From Brasenia schreberi (taxonomy: Eukaryota > Streptophyta > Magnoliopsida > Nymphaeales > Cabombaceae), in NCBI GenBank assembly GCA_036023115.1, contig JAYKKT010000080.1, positions 9,251,501-9,315,500 of the forward strand: a DNA stretch of 64,000 bases, read 5' to 3'. Position 1 is the stretch's first letter, and every line of letters begins with the position of its first letter. Shown here one piece after another: positions 1 through 12,000 of this stretch. Below the pieces are notes generated by a model that searched no databases, had not been told where the DNA came from, and saw only the letters and a program-made list of their open reading frames with translations. A program made the position numbers and the translations under genes.

Positions 1-3000
1 TTGTTGCAGAGATCTAGTTCGTTGACGGTGACGGAAAGGTTGTGCGGCGTACTCATTCCGATCGTGGCCATCGTCGATGTTCTAATTTGCGCTATCGCCG
101 GGTGCTTCGAGCAGCATTGGATTCGCAAGAAGCCTTCCCCGCCCCCCCTCACCGATGCTGGGCGTCTTGCCAGGAACACGCCGTGTAATCTCTCTCTCTC
201 TCCCTCTCATCCTTTATCTTATCTTGTTTTATTATGTGAAACGTCAATTGATTTGTGCCTGATTTTGGCGTGGTTTGCAGTTAATGTGAACGAGATCGAG
301 GCTTTGTATGAACTGTTTAAGAAACTGAGCAATTCGTTGATTGCTGATGGTTTGATACATAAGGTGCGGTTTTCGATTAGCTTTCTCGGTCTTCGTTTTG
401 AAGTTTTCTGCTTTTGCTTGATTGATATTCTCTCCGGGAACTTGTAGCTTGGATGGCTGTTCTGTGCAATTGGTGGATTTCTGTTCAAATTACACTTTGC
501 TGTTGTTTGTGGGGCTGCATTTATGTAGGTGGTTATGCATTTAACAGTGGATGTGGTATCTTTTTTCCCTTTGTAATTCAAATAAATGTGTATTTGGAAG
601 CTGCCATTGTTTGAAATCCATACGGTATCATGGCCTGAATTACTATTTGAAATGATTTTGTTTACCTAGTAAGAATATGGGGGTTCCAGTGAGGAGTATG
701 TGGATACAAATCATGGTGTGATTCCTTGTAGCCTACTGATTTCTGGCGACTGGGCATGGAAGACGTTGAACATTGAAACAGGTGATGCCGGTCAAATTGG
801 TCTTAATGGTGTCAACCTTGCTGAATTTCTGCCATGCTAATGATGCTGGAAAATTGAATTTGAGCTGTTGAGGTCGAGTTCTGTCACTTTTTGTTCTTAT
901 TGCGTCTTAGTTGTGGTTCTGGCATTACCATCCTCAGAGCAAGTTCCTATTATTGCAAATGTTTTTCTGGAAATCGACTGTCGATAAAATTAGCCACTAG
1001 ATGCTGTTTTTCTACACCAAATGGGGTTGACTACATGGATTCCAGGTTTTCATTGAGCTGATAGCATTTTAACGCAGAGAAAAAGCAAGATCACATTTTA
1101 TATTTTCCATCCTTAAAGGTCTTCATCTTTTGAAGTGTTCACCATCCAAATCCTCATTCTTTGATCATAAGTACAAATTTAAATGGTTAAATTTTCTGTG
1201 TTATGTTCTAATAATATCTTTAAGAGGACCATAACATTGTTCTCTTTTGCCTCTGTCTTTCCGTTGAATGTCTTCTGGGATTTGTTGTTGCCGTTTAAAA
1301 TTTTTTGCTGACAAGATGGGCTCCAGAGACCCTTACTGTGATGCACTCCCCAGACATTAAAATGAAAGACTTTTGAACAAACCCATATCCGCAAGTGCTA
1401 CTGTGTGTTGCTGATCAATAATTAATTTTATGAAGAAATGTGCAGTCTTATGTTTTTTTATCAACTCACTTTCTGTTTAGTGAAAGAATGAAGTTTTAAC
1501 TTTGGGCCCGAAAGGAAAAAGTGGTTGTGAAGGTCGTGTGTTTGGACTGTTTGACATGTAGATCTATCCAATAGCGGAGAAGAAACTTCAGTTCTAGTAT
1601 ATCATGATCTTTGATACTAATCCCATTGTATGTCTTGTATTTATTTATACTTGCTTGGGTATTAGACCTGACAATTTGGGTCATCAGGTTGAGTGACTTC
1701 AGGTTTGAGTTAGAAAAGTGCTGACCCCAATGTGACCCAGATTTTATGTATATTAGATGTGATATATATTCTGACATACATATGTGTATGTGTACATATA
1801 TGTACCTACATTATACATGTGTATGTATGTATGTACGTGTGTGTATGTGTGTATATATATCGTATTCAGTCTGGGATGACTTGGACCTGTCCCAACTTTT
1901 ATGGGCAGATTTTTCCCAACCTGGATCTGACCCAAAAACCTTAAAACCTGACCAGCCCTGGATTTTTACAGCTGGGTTGTTGGGTCAGGTCTAAAATTAC
2001 TAGGTCTGTTGGGTATAGTAGAGATTGATTAAAGTGAAACATAAAAACATGAAATAAAAAGAGAAAAGGAAGAAGAGTGCCCCCCCCCCCCCCCCCGCGC
2101 GCGAAAATGCTGTCTTCCAAACCCTATGTCCAAATTAAAAACCTTGAACGTGACATGATCTGATTGTGGTGCAAGAGTTGGATCATGTTACCCTCCAAAG
2201 GGAAGCAAAGCATCCCACAGTGATACTGTGAAGGTCGTCACAGATGTTTGTCTCCTTACTATAGCTAAATGGGTGAGTGTGATTGGACCAAAAGGCTTTC
2301 TTTTGGTTCTTGTTCTAGGAAATATCTTGCCATATTGTAGTTACCGTAGTTCTCTTTACCCCTTTATTGTTTCTTTTGGTGCATACTTTTATTTAAACAC
2401 TTGACATGTTAATATGAAGATCTTTACCTCCATTTGATGGTATCTAATGTGGGCTACAAGAACATGTAGATAACCAAATTTTCTTGGCAATTCTTGAATC
2501 AACATTTCCTTGTTTTCTTTTATACACACAGGAAGAACTTCAGTTAGCCTTGTTCAAAACTCCGTCAGGCGAGAATCTTTTTGTTGATAGGGTAAGGAAG
2601 ATTTCCGGACTTACTTGTCTTTTGCTTAACATTCTCAATTTTTATTTATTGGAACATATGCTTATTGGATGTTGAGAACTTGAAATAGATAGGTTGGTTC
2701 ACTGGGAAACCCAAAAACTTTTAGCTTATGATATAAGCTGTTGAAAGACAGGCCACAACTAGTTCTGATTTCAAAAGAGGAAAACTCCTTGGTGAGGTTA
2801 AGAAGGGTTGTGTTTTTGTTTGTGTTGTGCCTGCTTGCATGGGAGGGAGGCAGGGAGATTACTGATCCATCTCTTTATAAATCATATGCTAGAGATCTTT
2901 TGGATCATGTGTCTCTGATTAAGCACGTTTTCAAAAGGTTCAAAAATCAATGGATGACGAAGCGTACAGACTTCATGATTGAAAACATTGTCCTTTGCAA

Positions 3001-6000
3001 GAAGACGCTGAGGCGTGATACAATACATTCAACAAAAGCAACCTGGCAAACAGCAGAGAGAGCACAAACATGAAACCTTATCCTGTAATATTTTATGATA
3101 TTTATCATACTCTTTACATTTAATGATTCTTTGTGGGGAACTAGCCTGATAATGTTAAATACAAAATTTAGTTTTTCTATCTCGTTTCTTGTTTCGTAAG
3201 AAAAATTGCCCTCCTTCATATGGAAGGGCATGCCTTGGAATTTTGAAGAGCGATTTTTTTTTTCTTGATTATCTGAAGAATTCAGCCTTGATTTCTCTCC
3301 CCTTGTCCTATAGGTCTTTGATCTCTTTGACCAAAAGAGAAATGGTGTGATTGAATTTGAGGAGTTTGTTCACTCGCTCAGTGTTTTCCATCCAAATGCC
3401 CCAGTTGAGGACAAAATTGATTGTAAGACATGCATGTTTGGTGTTTTTCATTTTCTATAATTTCCAATTTGCACATTAATATGGATCTTACAAACTGTAT
3501 TGTTTGAGTCTACTCTGCAGTTGCATTTAGGCTTTATGATCTGAGACAAACTGGATATATAGAGCGTGATGAAGTAAGTTACCTAACATATTCATTTTCA
3601 TTACTTATTTGTCTTTTATCTTCATAACCACAAACCGTATCTAATGCCATTAGAATGATATTCATTTTTTACTATAGACACCCCATTAGCAATATTGCTC
3701 CTCTGAACTTGTATAATATGTTTTTTGTTTGTGATGACATGCTAACTGTTTCTTGCTTCTTTGCTGCATGTTGAATAGTTCAATAATTCGCGAAATTTAA
3801 GGGCACACATTGTAGCATGTCTGATAAGGTCATTGCTGAGACACATTCTGGGGTATATTTTGGAGGGCTTAGATCAAGTTTGTATGCAATGGGGTGGATC
3901 AAGTAGGCATCAGTTTTATGTAGTAAAGAAACTGTGATAACATGAGGATTCAAAGAGACGAGTTTTGGATCTCTATTTAGTTGCATCATGCTTTCTAATG
4001 AAAGCACTCCTGTAATTGGTGGTTTAAGAACCTGTTTTAAGTGAAAAAAAATGTAAATAATGACATTATTGTGGTCCTATAACAAAGAAAATAAGCTAGA
4101 GCACACCAATTATCTATCTAGTGTTGGTGAAATCAAGCATCAAATCATTAAAGAATGCGGCAAGCATCAAAGGGATATGGAACGGCAACCTGCCCTCCAA
4201 TGGAGTCAGTGGCTCCTTTCTTTTATTCCTCTTTTTCCTTGATCTGACCAAATGACCAGGATTACACTTATATCCACTTTATAACTTGAAGGAGCTGTAA
4301 CAGGCTTCATAAGGATATCAATCAATTGTTGTTATGAATGTGCATATGTGAAATCAAATATTCTAGATGATAATTTTTCTCGAATGAAGTGACAATCCAC
4401 TTCAATATGTTTGGTACGCTCATGATACATTGGATTAGAACTAACTGAAAGGGTTATCTTGAAACCAATTTCACCCATAAGGGAACACCCATAAACCTTC
4501 ACACATTCTTAGAGTGATTGCTCTATATTTTACCTCGACACTAGATCTATCGACTACGGATTGTTTTTCTCTTTCAAGAAACTACATTCCCTCTCACACA
4601 CACAATATATCATCAATATTCTATCCTTAGCCCAGTGAGCATATGAATAAATTTCAATTTCCAGGGAACTATTCTGTGAATATAGCAAACCATGAGTAAT
4701 AGAATATTTCAAATATCTAATAATATGAAAAACTGAATTCATATGATATCGTGTAGGAAAATGCATCTATCTCACAAAAAAACTGATATCTAGTTGAGTA
4801 ATAGTGAGTTATATTAGTTTACCCACAGTTCTTTGATATATGTCCACATCTTCATAAGGTTCATCGGTTGTCCCAATTAATTCCTTCTTAGATTCAATCG
4901 GTATGGTATACACACGACAATCGTCCATCTTGGTTTCTTTTAACAAGTCCAATATATAATTCCTCTGGCATAAAAAGAGGCAATCATCCTTTCGGATAAT
5001 CTCAAATTCCAAGAAAATAATGCAACTTGTCCATATCTTTGAAATCAAAGAAGCAATGTAGTTTCTTCTTTAGAGATATAATTCCTTCAAACATCATCTC
5101 CTGTAATGATTATATCAACATATACAACCAATAAAATCATTTTCTCACCTTGTTTTATAAATAAAGTGTGATCACTCACACTTCTTTTAAATCCTAAACC
5201 AAGAATCCCTTTGCTAAATTTTTAAAACTAAGCTCTAGGAGATTTCTTCAATTTGCATACCTTATTCACTGAGGCTCCTTGGTTGTAGCTTGATGGCATG
5301 TTCATATAGATATCCTCTAAAAGGTCATCTTAGAGAAAAGTATTGTTAACATCAAGTTGCCATAACTCCCACTTCTGATTCACAACTGCACTTAGAATAA
5401 TTCGTATGGTATTAATCTTAGCCATCAGGGCAAACGTCTCGTTATAGTCAATTCCATACGATTGACTATAACCCTTATCCACCAACCTGGCTTCATACTT
5501 TCATCTGCGTTGAATTTAATCATGTACACCCACTTGCAACCCACAAATTTTCTTTCTAGTAGGAGTTATGAAATAATGCATGTTTGATTCTGTTCTAAAG
5601 CTGCAATTTCATCCTCCATAGGTGCATGCCATGTGAGGCTCTGGTTTGCTTCCTCAAAACTCTTGGAAAAATGAGTACTTTCTGCATTCATTACAAATAA
5701 TTGATATTCTTTTAGAAAATTAGAGTATGATACTATCCGATGTAATGGATATGTGGCAGTATCACGTTTTTTCTTTTTTAAAGCAATAGGTAAATCATTA
5801 TAAGCATTAGAAGTGTTACGAGTTACTTGAGGAGGAAAAGAAATTGTTTCAAGGTGAGGATCTTGATTCAGGGTAGTATTATGATTTTGCATAACAACCT
5901 TCCTTTCTCCTCTAGAATAGGTCTTCATTCTTTTTTATAAAGACCTATTTTCCCGCATTTCCATCCCACTTTTTGAGTATACTTCTGAAGGTATTTGGAG

Positions 6001-9000
6001 CATCACCATAGAAGGCAAATTATTGGCCGATTGACTGTCCTTATTCTCATAAAATGAAATTTTCTCATGGAGTGTCACATCCATGGTAACATAACATCTT
6101 CTCTTAACTGGGTCATAACATTTATACCCTTTATAAGCAGAGGAGTATCCCAAAAATATACATTTGATTGCTATACCATCAAGTTTATCTCTACTACTTT
6201 TATGCACATGTACAAAGCATGTATATCCAATTTTTTTCAAAGAAACATTAAACTGTTTAGGGAAAATCTCCATTAAGAACTGCACTTTTATTATCTTTGT
6301 GAGAGTTACATGTTCCAACGGATAAAAACTAAGTCAGTGAACCACTTATGTTTCAATTTGTTGCACTTTTTTGTATGGTTATGTTCAAAAACACTTCCTT
6401 TCACAACTAGTTGCATTAAAAGTTTGGTTCAGAACTCTTATTGCAAAATCTCTCAAGTTTGGGCAATCACTTCCAAATTTATTCCACCAAACATCTAATA
6501 GAAAAAGACACATATAAATATTTATTCTGCAATAAATGTAAGATTTAAGAAACTTAAAAGATAAATGGTTTGTATGTTTACTTGACGCATATTAGTATGA
6601 TTGTGAATGACTAAAGGCAAGTCAATCAAGTGAAAAGCATTATCGTAGATCTCCATCTCTTGATGAATAATATCTGCTTTACCCTCATCAGGGACCAATC
6701 TGTTTATGCAATCAATAATACCTCGATTAACCTCACCGCTCATTTTAAAGCTTGCAGAATACCTAAATGATGGATTTAGGTAGGAAGCTATTGTATGAAT
6801 AGGCTCATGTAATTGTTTATTCTTTCTATTATCGATAATCATCTATACATGCATGTAATCTCTCTTTCTTCTATTAAAATTGCTTATAATAGCTTTTTTA
6901 GCCTTATCCATAGCTTCATAAAGATAACCCATAGATGATTTCTCCTTGCTGTCAGCCAATCTAAAAAATTTAACTAAAGGATACATGATCCTTAATAGTC
7001 TAACACAGGAGTTCCAAAATGTACTCCTAAAGATTGTATCTGAAATCTCATTCAGTTTTCTATTCCTTTCATTTTCAAGCAACTTTGCAAACTGTTACTG
7101 CTCATTTGAGGAAAACATTATTTTTAAGGCTTGCTTTAGTTTAATAATACTTTGTACTGATAAAAAATTAGTTACAAACCGAGTAGCAGTGTACGAAGCA
7201 ACTTTACACTATCTACATATCTCCTCATAATATATAATATCTTGATTGTGACTACCTTTACCTCAATTATAAATGAATGGTTATAAATAAATTTTGTGAT
7301 ATCTTTAAAACCAATATTGTAAAAATTGTATCGGTGCTCGTATCGTACTGGACACTAATACTGCTGTATCATACCATATTGTACGGTACGGTATAATATA
7401 TCGCAACGTATCGTATCGTGGACCACCATGATACGATGCAGGGCTGTGTATCGTAATTTTGAACTTATTGTGTCGTATCGCCCGTATCGTGCGATACGCC
7501 CAAGGTCCCTTATAAAGGGTCCTTGGCCAAAGGAAAACCCGCATTTTTGCGGGTTTTCTTGGTTTGTTAAGAGTTTCCCAAGCTCTCCTAGCATGGTTCT
7601 TCGCCTCCTTGGTGTTCAAGGCTCCAAAAACGTGCTCTACGGTGTTTGTGAAAGCTTCTTAACTCGGATTTTGGTATATTTTTAGTGTTTTTGTTCATTT
7701 TTTCCTTTGAATTTATTATTTTTTTGTGTTATTTGTATTTTTCTTTTTTTGAATGACAAAATATGAAGTTATTAAGTGTGTGGATATGATTTTTATTGCA
7801 TTCATGAAGTGGGAGACACTCTATTTAAGTGTTATTTGAAGATTGAGGATTTACGAAGTGCTTTTATTTTCAGGTTTTTTATTAAATTAAAGTGCTCAAT
7901 TGAGATGGTAGGAAGGGGTGTTAAAGACTCCTATTCTCGGTTTGATGATCCACATGACAGTGGGGTACACCCAGTGTTATCCGTATCGCACCGTATCGTA
8001 CGATACGGTGCGATACGTATCGTATCGTGGGAAGCCACGATACGATACGGTAACCTGTATCGTAAGATACAGGTTATCGTTCCGTATCGTACGATACGGT
8101 ACTGTATCGTACGATACGGCCCGTATCGTACGATACGGGCGATACGCCCAAAATTTTTTTTTTTCAAATTTTTTTTTTTTCAAATTTTTTTTTTTCAAAA
8201 AATTTTTTTTTTTCAAATTTTTTTTGCATGTTTCTGCCCTCTCTTTCCCTCTCTTCACTTCCCTTAAAGGCATCCTCCAATATGCTTATAATTTGGGTTT
8301 ATAATTTCATTTATTTAATAAAAATAATGTATAAAAAAAAAATTATAACAAAATCATTTCCCTTTCTGTTACAACTTTTAGGTATATTTTTGCTAACAGT
8401 TTCTAATTTCATAAGATCGTAAACAATTAAAAACATTTAATTCTCTCGGTTCATTGAGTAGGGATTTCACAACTTCACTATTTTAAGGTTCACGTTACAT
8501 GACTTCCATTGAGTTGAACATGATCAATGTGTGTGAGGCTTAACTCAGTCTGTGAAGTGAGAAATGAAGCTCATGCATTAGTTAAAAAGCTAGTCTCCAA
8601 TAAGAGAAAAAGGGGACATTATCAAGTAATAATATAACATCATTAAGGTGTCATAGACTCAATAATCAAAGAAATGGAGCTCTTTGTTTTGCTCACATAT
8701 GAAAATTAGCAAATATGACTACATGTACAAAGATAGCAGTTTGTTAATTTTGATATATTACATGAGTGAATTATGGAAGATAACGAAGAAAATGCACTCC
8801 TAAGTCCTAACTGAAGAAGACATTGCATGAATTAATTTGAAGTACAACAACATCATCAAGGAGAAGATGAAGATTATTTAGTTAATGATCCTGATACAAA
8901 TTTACAATATGTAAAATATAAATGTATTTCATTTTTTGATTCAAAATATATAATTTTGGATGCAATTGTTCAATATTAAATGTTCAATTTGTGCTAAACT

Positions 9001-12000
9001 TTGCATTATATGAATTTAAAGCAATTACCAGATTTTTTCAAAATTTTCCAGAATTTTCTTGATTTTTTTCGGATTTTTACTAATTTTATTGATTTTTTAA
9101 ATAATTTTTATAGTTTTTTAATATTAAAGTACGATACGATACGATACGATACGATACGATACGATACGATACGCCCGTATCGTGGAGCCCAGCGATACGC
9201 GATACGATACGCGTCGGACAACACTGGGTACACCAGTTGAGGGTTCTAGATTGAAGATAAGATATTTATTTTGTGAGAGGATGGTTAGTAGTGAAATTTC
9301 ACGGTTGAAACACCACCTAGCAGGGACTAGCAGGGACTAGAAAAGAAGTTGCTCATTGCACGGGCAGAGTTAGAAGTTTGTCATAAGGCATTAAATGACA
9401 ATGTCTTCATATGATTGAGAGTATACAATGGAGAAGACAATAGAAGGATGATTTAGGGTAGTTTGAGGAAGATGATGCTATTGGATTCACTGATAGTATT
9501 CCTTCATATGTTAGAACAAAGATTGTTAGTAGCAGTTCACGACCACCAAACAGGAGAAAGAGGGTTGCTTAAGACTTCGGAAGTGATAGAAGAGGAAGCT
9601 CAGGAAGGAGTAGAGGAAGAGTTGCTTCTAGCATATATTTATTTTTCCCTCCTACCAGTACACCTGGTGCTTAATATGGAATTCGTGCTGCTATGACTTC
9701 AGAACAACTGCATTATCAGGCAGACTTTGTAGTGGGGAGATGGTTTTATGATACATGCATTAAATTTAATGCAGCAAGTAGTTTTCATTTTCAAGCAATG
9801 GCAGATGCAATTGCTAAATGCCCTTCTATCAAATGCAAGAATTTGATAAGGTGATCTGCGAGGTTGGGCTAGAGAACGTAGTCCAATTGATTACAGGTAA
9901 TGCAACTTACTACAAAGCAATTGGGAAGGAGTTAGTTGATACTTATGGGACTTTCTATTGAATACCATGTGCAACCGATTGTTTAGATCTCATCCTATAT
10001 TGGTGAGATGGATGAGATAAAGGCAGTAACTAAGTGTTGCCAAGATATCACAAAATTCATTTACAACCATGCATTTGTTTTGTGTATGATGTGGAGATAT
10101 ACATAAGGTGTAGAGCTTCTTCGAACAGCTGCAACTTGGTTTGAAACAAACTTCTTATCTGTACAGAGTATTGTGAGACAGAAACAAGCATTGAAGAGAA
10201 TGTTCTCCTCAGATGAGTGAATAATTTATAGAGTTGCCTTAGAACAGAAGAAACCGAAAGTTTAATGAGATTTCTGAGACAGTCCTTAGGAGTACATTTT
10301 GGAATGCATGTGTTAGACTCTTGAGAATTACATGTCCATTAGTGAAGGCTTTGAGATTGGCTGATAGCGAGGAGAAATCATCTATGGGCTACCTTTATGA
10401 AGCCATTGATAAGGCAAAAGAAGCCATCAAAAATAATTTTAATGTAAAAAAGAGGGATTATGTGGTCGTGTGAAAAATTATTGATAATAGATGGAATAAA
10501 CAATTGCATCAGCCTATTCATGCAGCAACATATTATCTAAACCCATCATTCAAGTACTCAGAAAGCTTCAAAAGGGACGGTGAGGTTAATCGAGGCATCA
10601 TTGATTGTATAGACAGATTAGTCCCTAATGAGAGTATAACAGGCATCGAGAGATGGAGATATATGATAATGCTTCACTTGATGGGTTTGCCTGTAGGAAT
10701 TCGCAACCGCACTACTATGCGTATAGGTAAATTGTTTATCTTCATATTTAAGTTTCTTAAATCAATACATCTTATATTATTATGGATTATGTCTCTAATG
10801 TTTGCTTTTTTCTACAGATGTTTGGCGGAATAGGTTTAGAATTGATTGCTTGCATTCGGAGTTTTGAGTTAAACCTGTAGTGCAACTAGTTGTGAAAGGA
10901 ATTGGAATGTCTTTGAACATATCCATACAAAAAAGCGTAACAGGTTGGAACATAACTTAGTTTTTATTCGTTGTAACATGCTGCTTCGCTAAAGGTAATG
11001 TTGTATTAGTTTGTACTTAAAGGTTCAATTCAATATATTGTTTGACTTCAATTGTTAATATTATTTACTAATTGCTTATCTTTCTTTCTTTTAGGCAATT
11101 GAAAAAAGTAAATAGACAAGAAAGCCAATTTGATCCAATAAGTTTGAATAATTTTGATATATTAGAAGACAGAATTATAGAAGATAGTGAAGAAAATGCT
11201 CTCCTAATTGAAGAAGACATTGCATTGATTAATTTGGAAGGAGTGCAACAACAATATCAAGGAGATGAAGAATTTGATTTTCAAGGAGAAGGTGGTGATG
11301 ATGATGATGAGGATCTTTAATAAGGAGAAGATGAAGATTATTTAGTTGATGATCCTGATTACAATTTGTAAAATGTAAATATATTTCATTTTTTGCTTCA
11401 AAATATGTAAATTTGGATGTTCAATGTTGAATGCTCAATATGTACTAAACTTTGCATTATATGAATTCAAAGCAATTACCAGATTTTTCCTATTTTTTCT
11501 TGATTTTTTCTATTTTTTTCTAATTTTCCTGTTTTTTAAAATATTTTTCTATTTTTTAATATTAAGGTATGCTAGAATACGCTACGCTACGATACGCCCG
11601 TATCATGGAGCCCAGCGATATGCGATACGATACGCGTCAGACAACACTGCAATACATTGATTTTTTTATTAATTTTATAAAAATATACAAAAGATAGAAA
11701 AATTAAAATTAATAAACAAAACATATATAACACAGTGAAGAAGCATCCATAATATAATAAAAACATCTCCTAATGAAGTTATGAACAAGGCTACAAGCCT
11801 GTGTTATCAATAGCGGTTAGCGTGTTGTTAGTGGTCGACCCTCATATAGCTGTTGCAGGGTTATAACGGGAATATAGCGGTACACTTTTATTCATGATAA
11901 AAAAAATTATATATATATATATATATATATATTAACATATATAATGGGTTCTCTAATTTCTAAGAAATATCAAGAAACACAACTTCTTTCATAAATATGT

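Larger units (their letters stand above)
7972..9226 (+). mobile_element. Nested non-autonomous hAT with perfect 8-bp target duplication
   Basis: Begins CAGTGTTATCCGTATCG and ends GCGTCGGACAACACTG, inverted ends of the CAGTGTTRTCCG type. It is flanked on both sides by the same 8 bp, GGTACACC, at 7964-7971 and 9227-9234, the duplication size expected of hAT transposition. Length is 1255 bp. It lacks a transposase. Its right half (about 8770-9226) matches the 3' end of the larger hAT (11170-11649), so it is an internal deletion derivative of the same family inserted into a relative. The left end carries palindromic CGTATCGTACGATACG units; the right end carries a TACGA array (9130-9172). Confidence 0.9.
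7312..11649 (+). mobile_element. hAT transposon (plus strand, decayed, with nested copy)
   Basis: Left end begins CAATATTGTAAAAATTG followed by CGTATCG-rich sequence. Right end is ATACGCGTCAGACAACACTG, the inverse of CAGTGTTGTC. The transposase frame appears to begin at 7904 ([18 protein letters not shown]). It is interrupted by the nested 7972-9226 insertion, and then resumes in a BED-like region with [16 protein letters not shown] residues (near 9300). DUF659-type sequence follows to about 10200, then [14 protein letters not shown] (near 10390), [19 protein letters not shown] and [15 protein letters not shown] (10520-10630), and an acidic C-terminus ending GGDDDDEDL at 11320. Many stops and frameshifts make it inactive. 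The 8 bp flanking the two ends do not match, so the end assignment is tentative. Confidence 0.75.

Noticed and set aside
8001..8270. Overlapping open frames with repeated [15 protein letters not shown] residues
   Set aside because: They are translations of the CGTATCG/TACGA arrays in hAT ends, open on both strands because the repeat lacks stops.
9130..9172. CRISPR-like regular repeat
   Set aside because: Pure 5-bp tandem unit without spacers in a plant genome; a microsatellite within a transposon end.
7304..11657. 8-bp target duplication for the large plus-strand hAT
   Set aside because: The left flank (TTTAAAAC) and right flank (CAATACAT) do not match; the ends may belong to different elements or have been altered.
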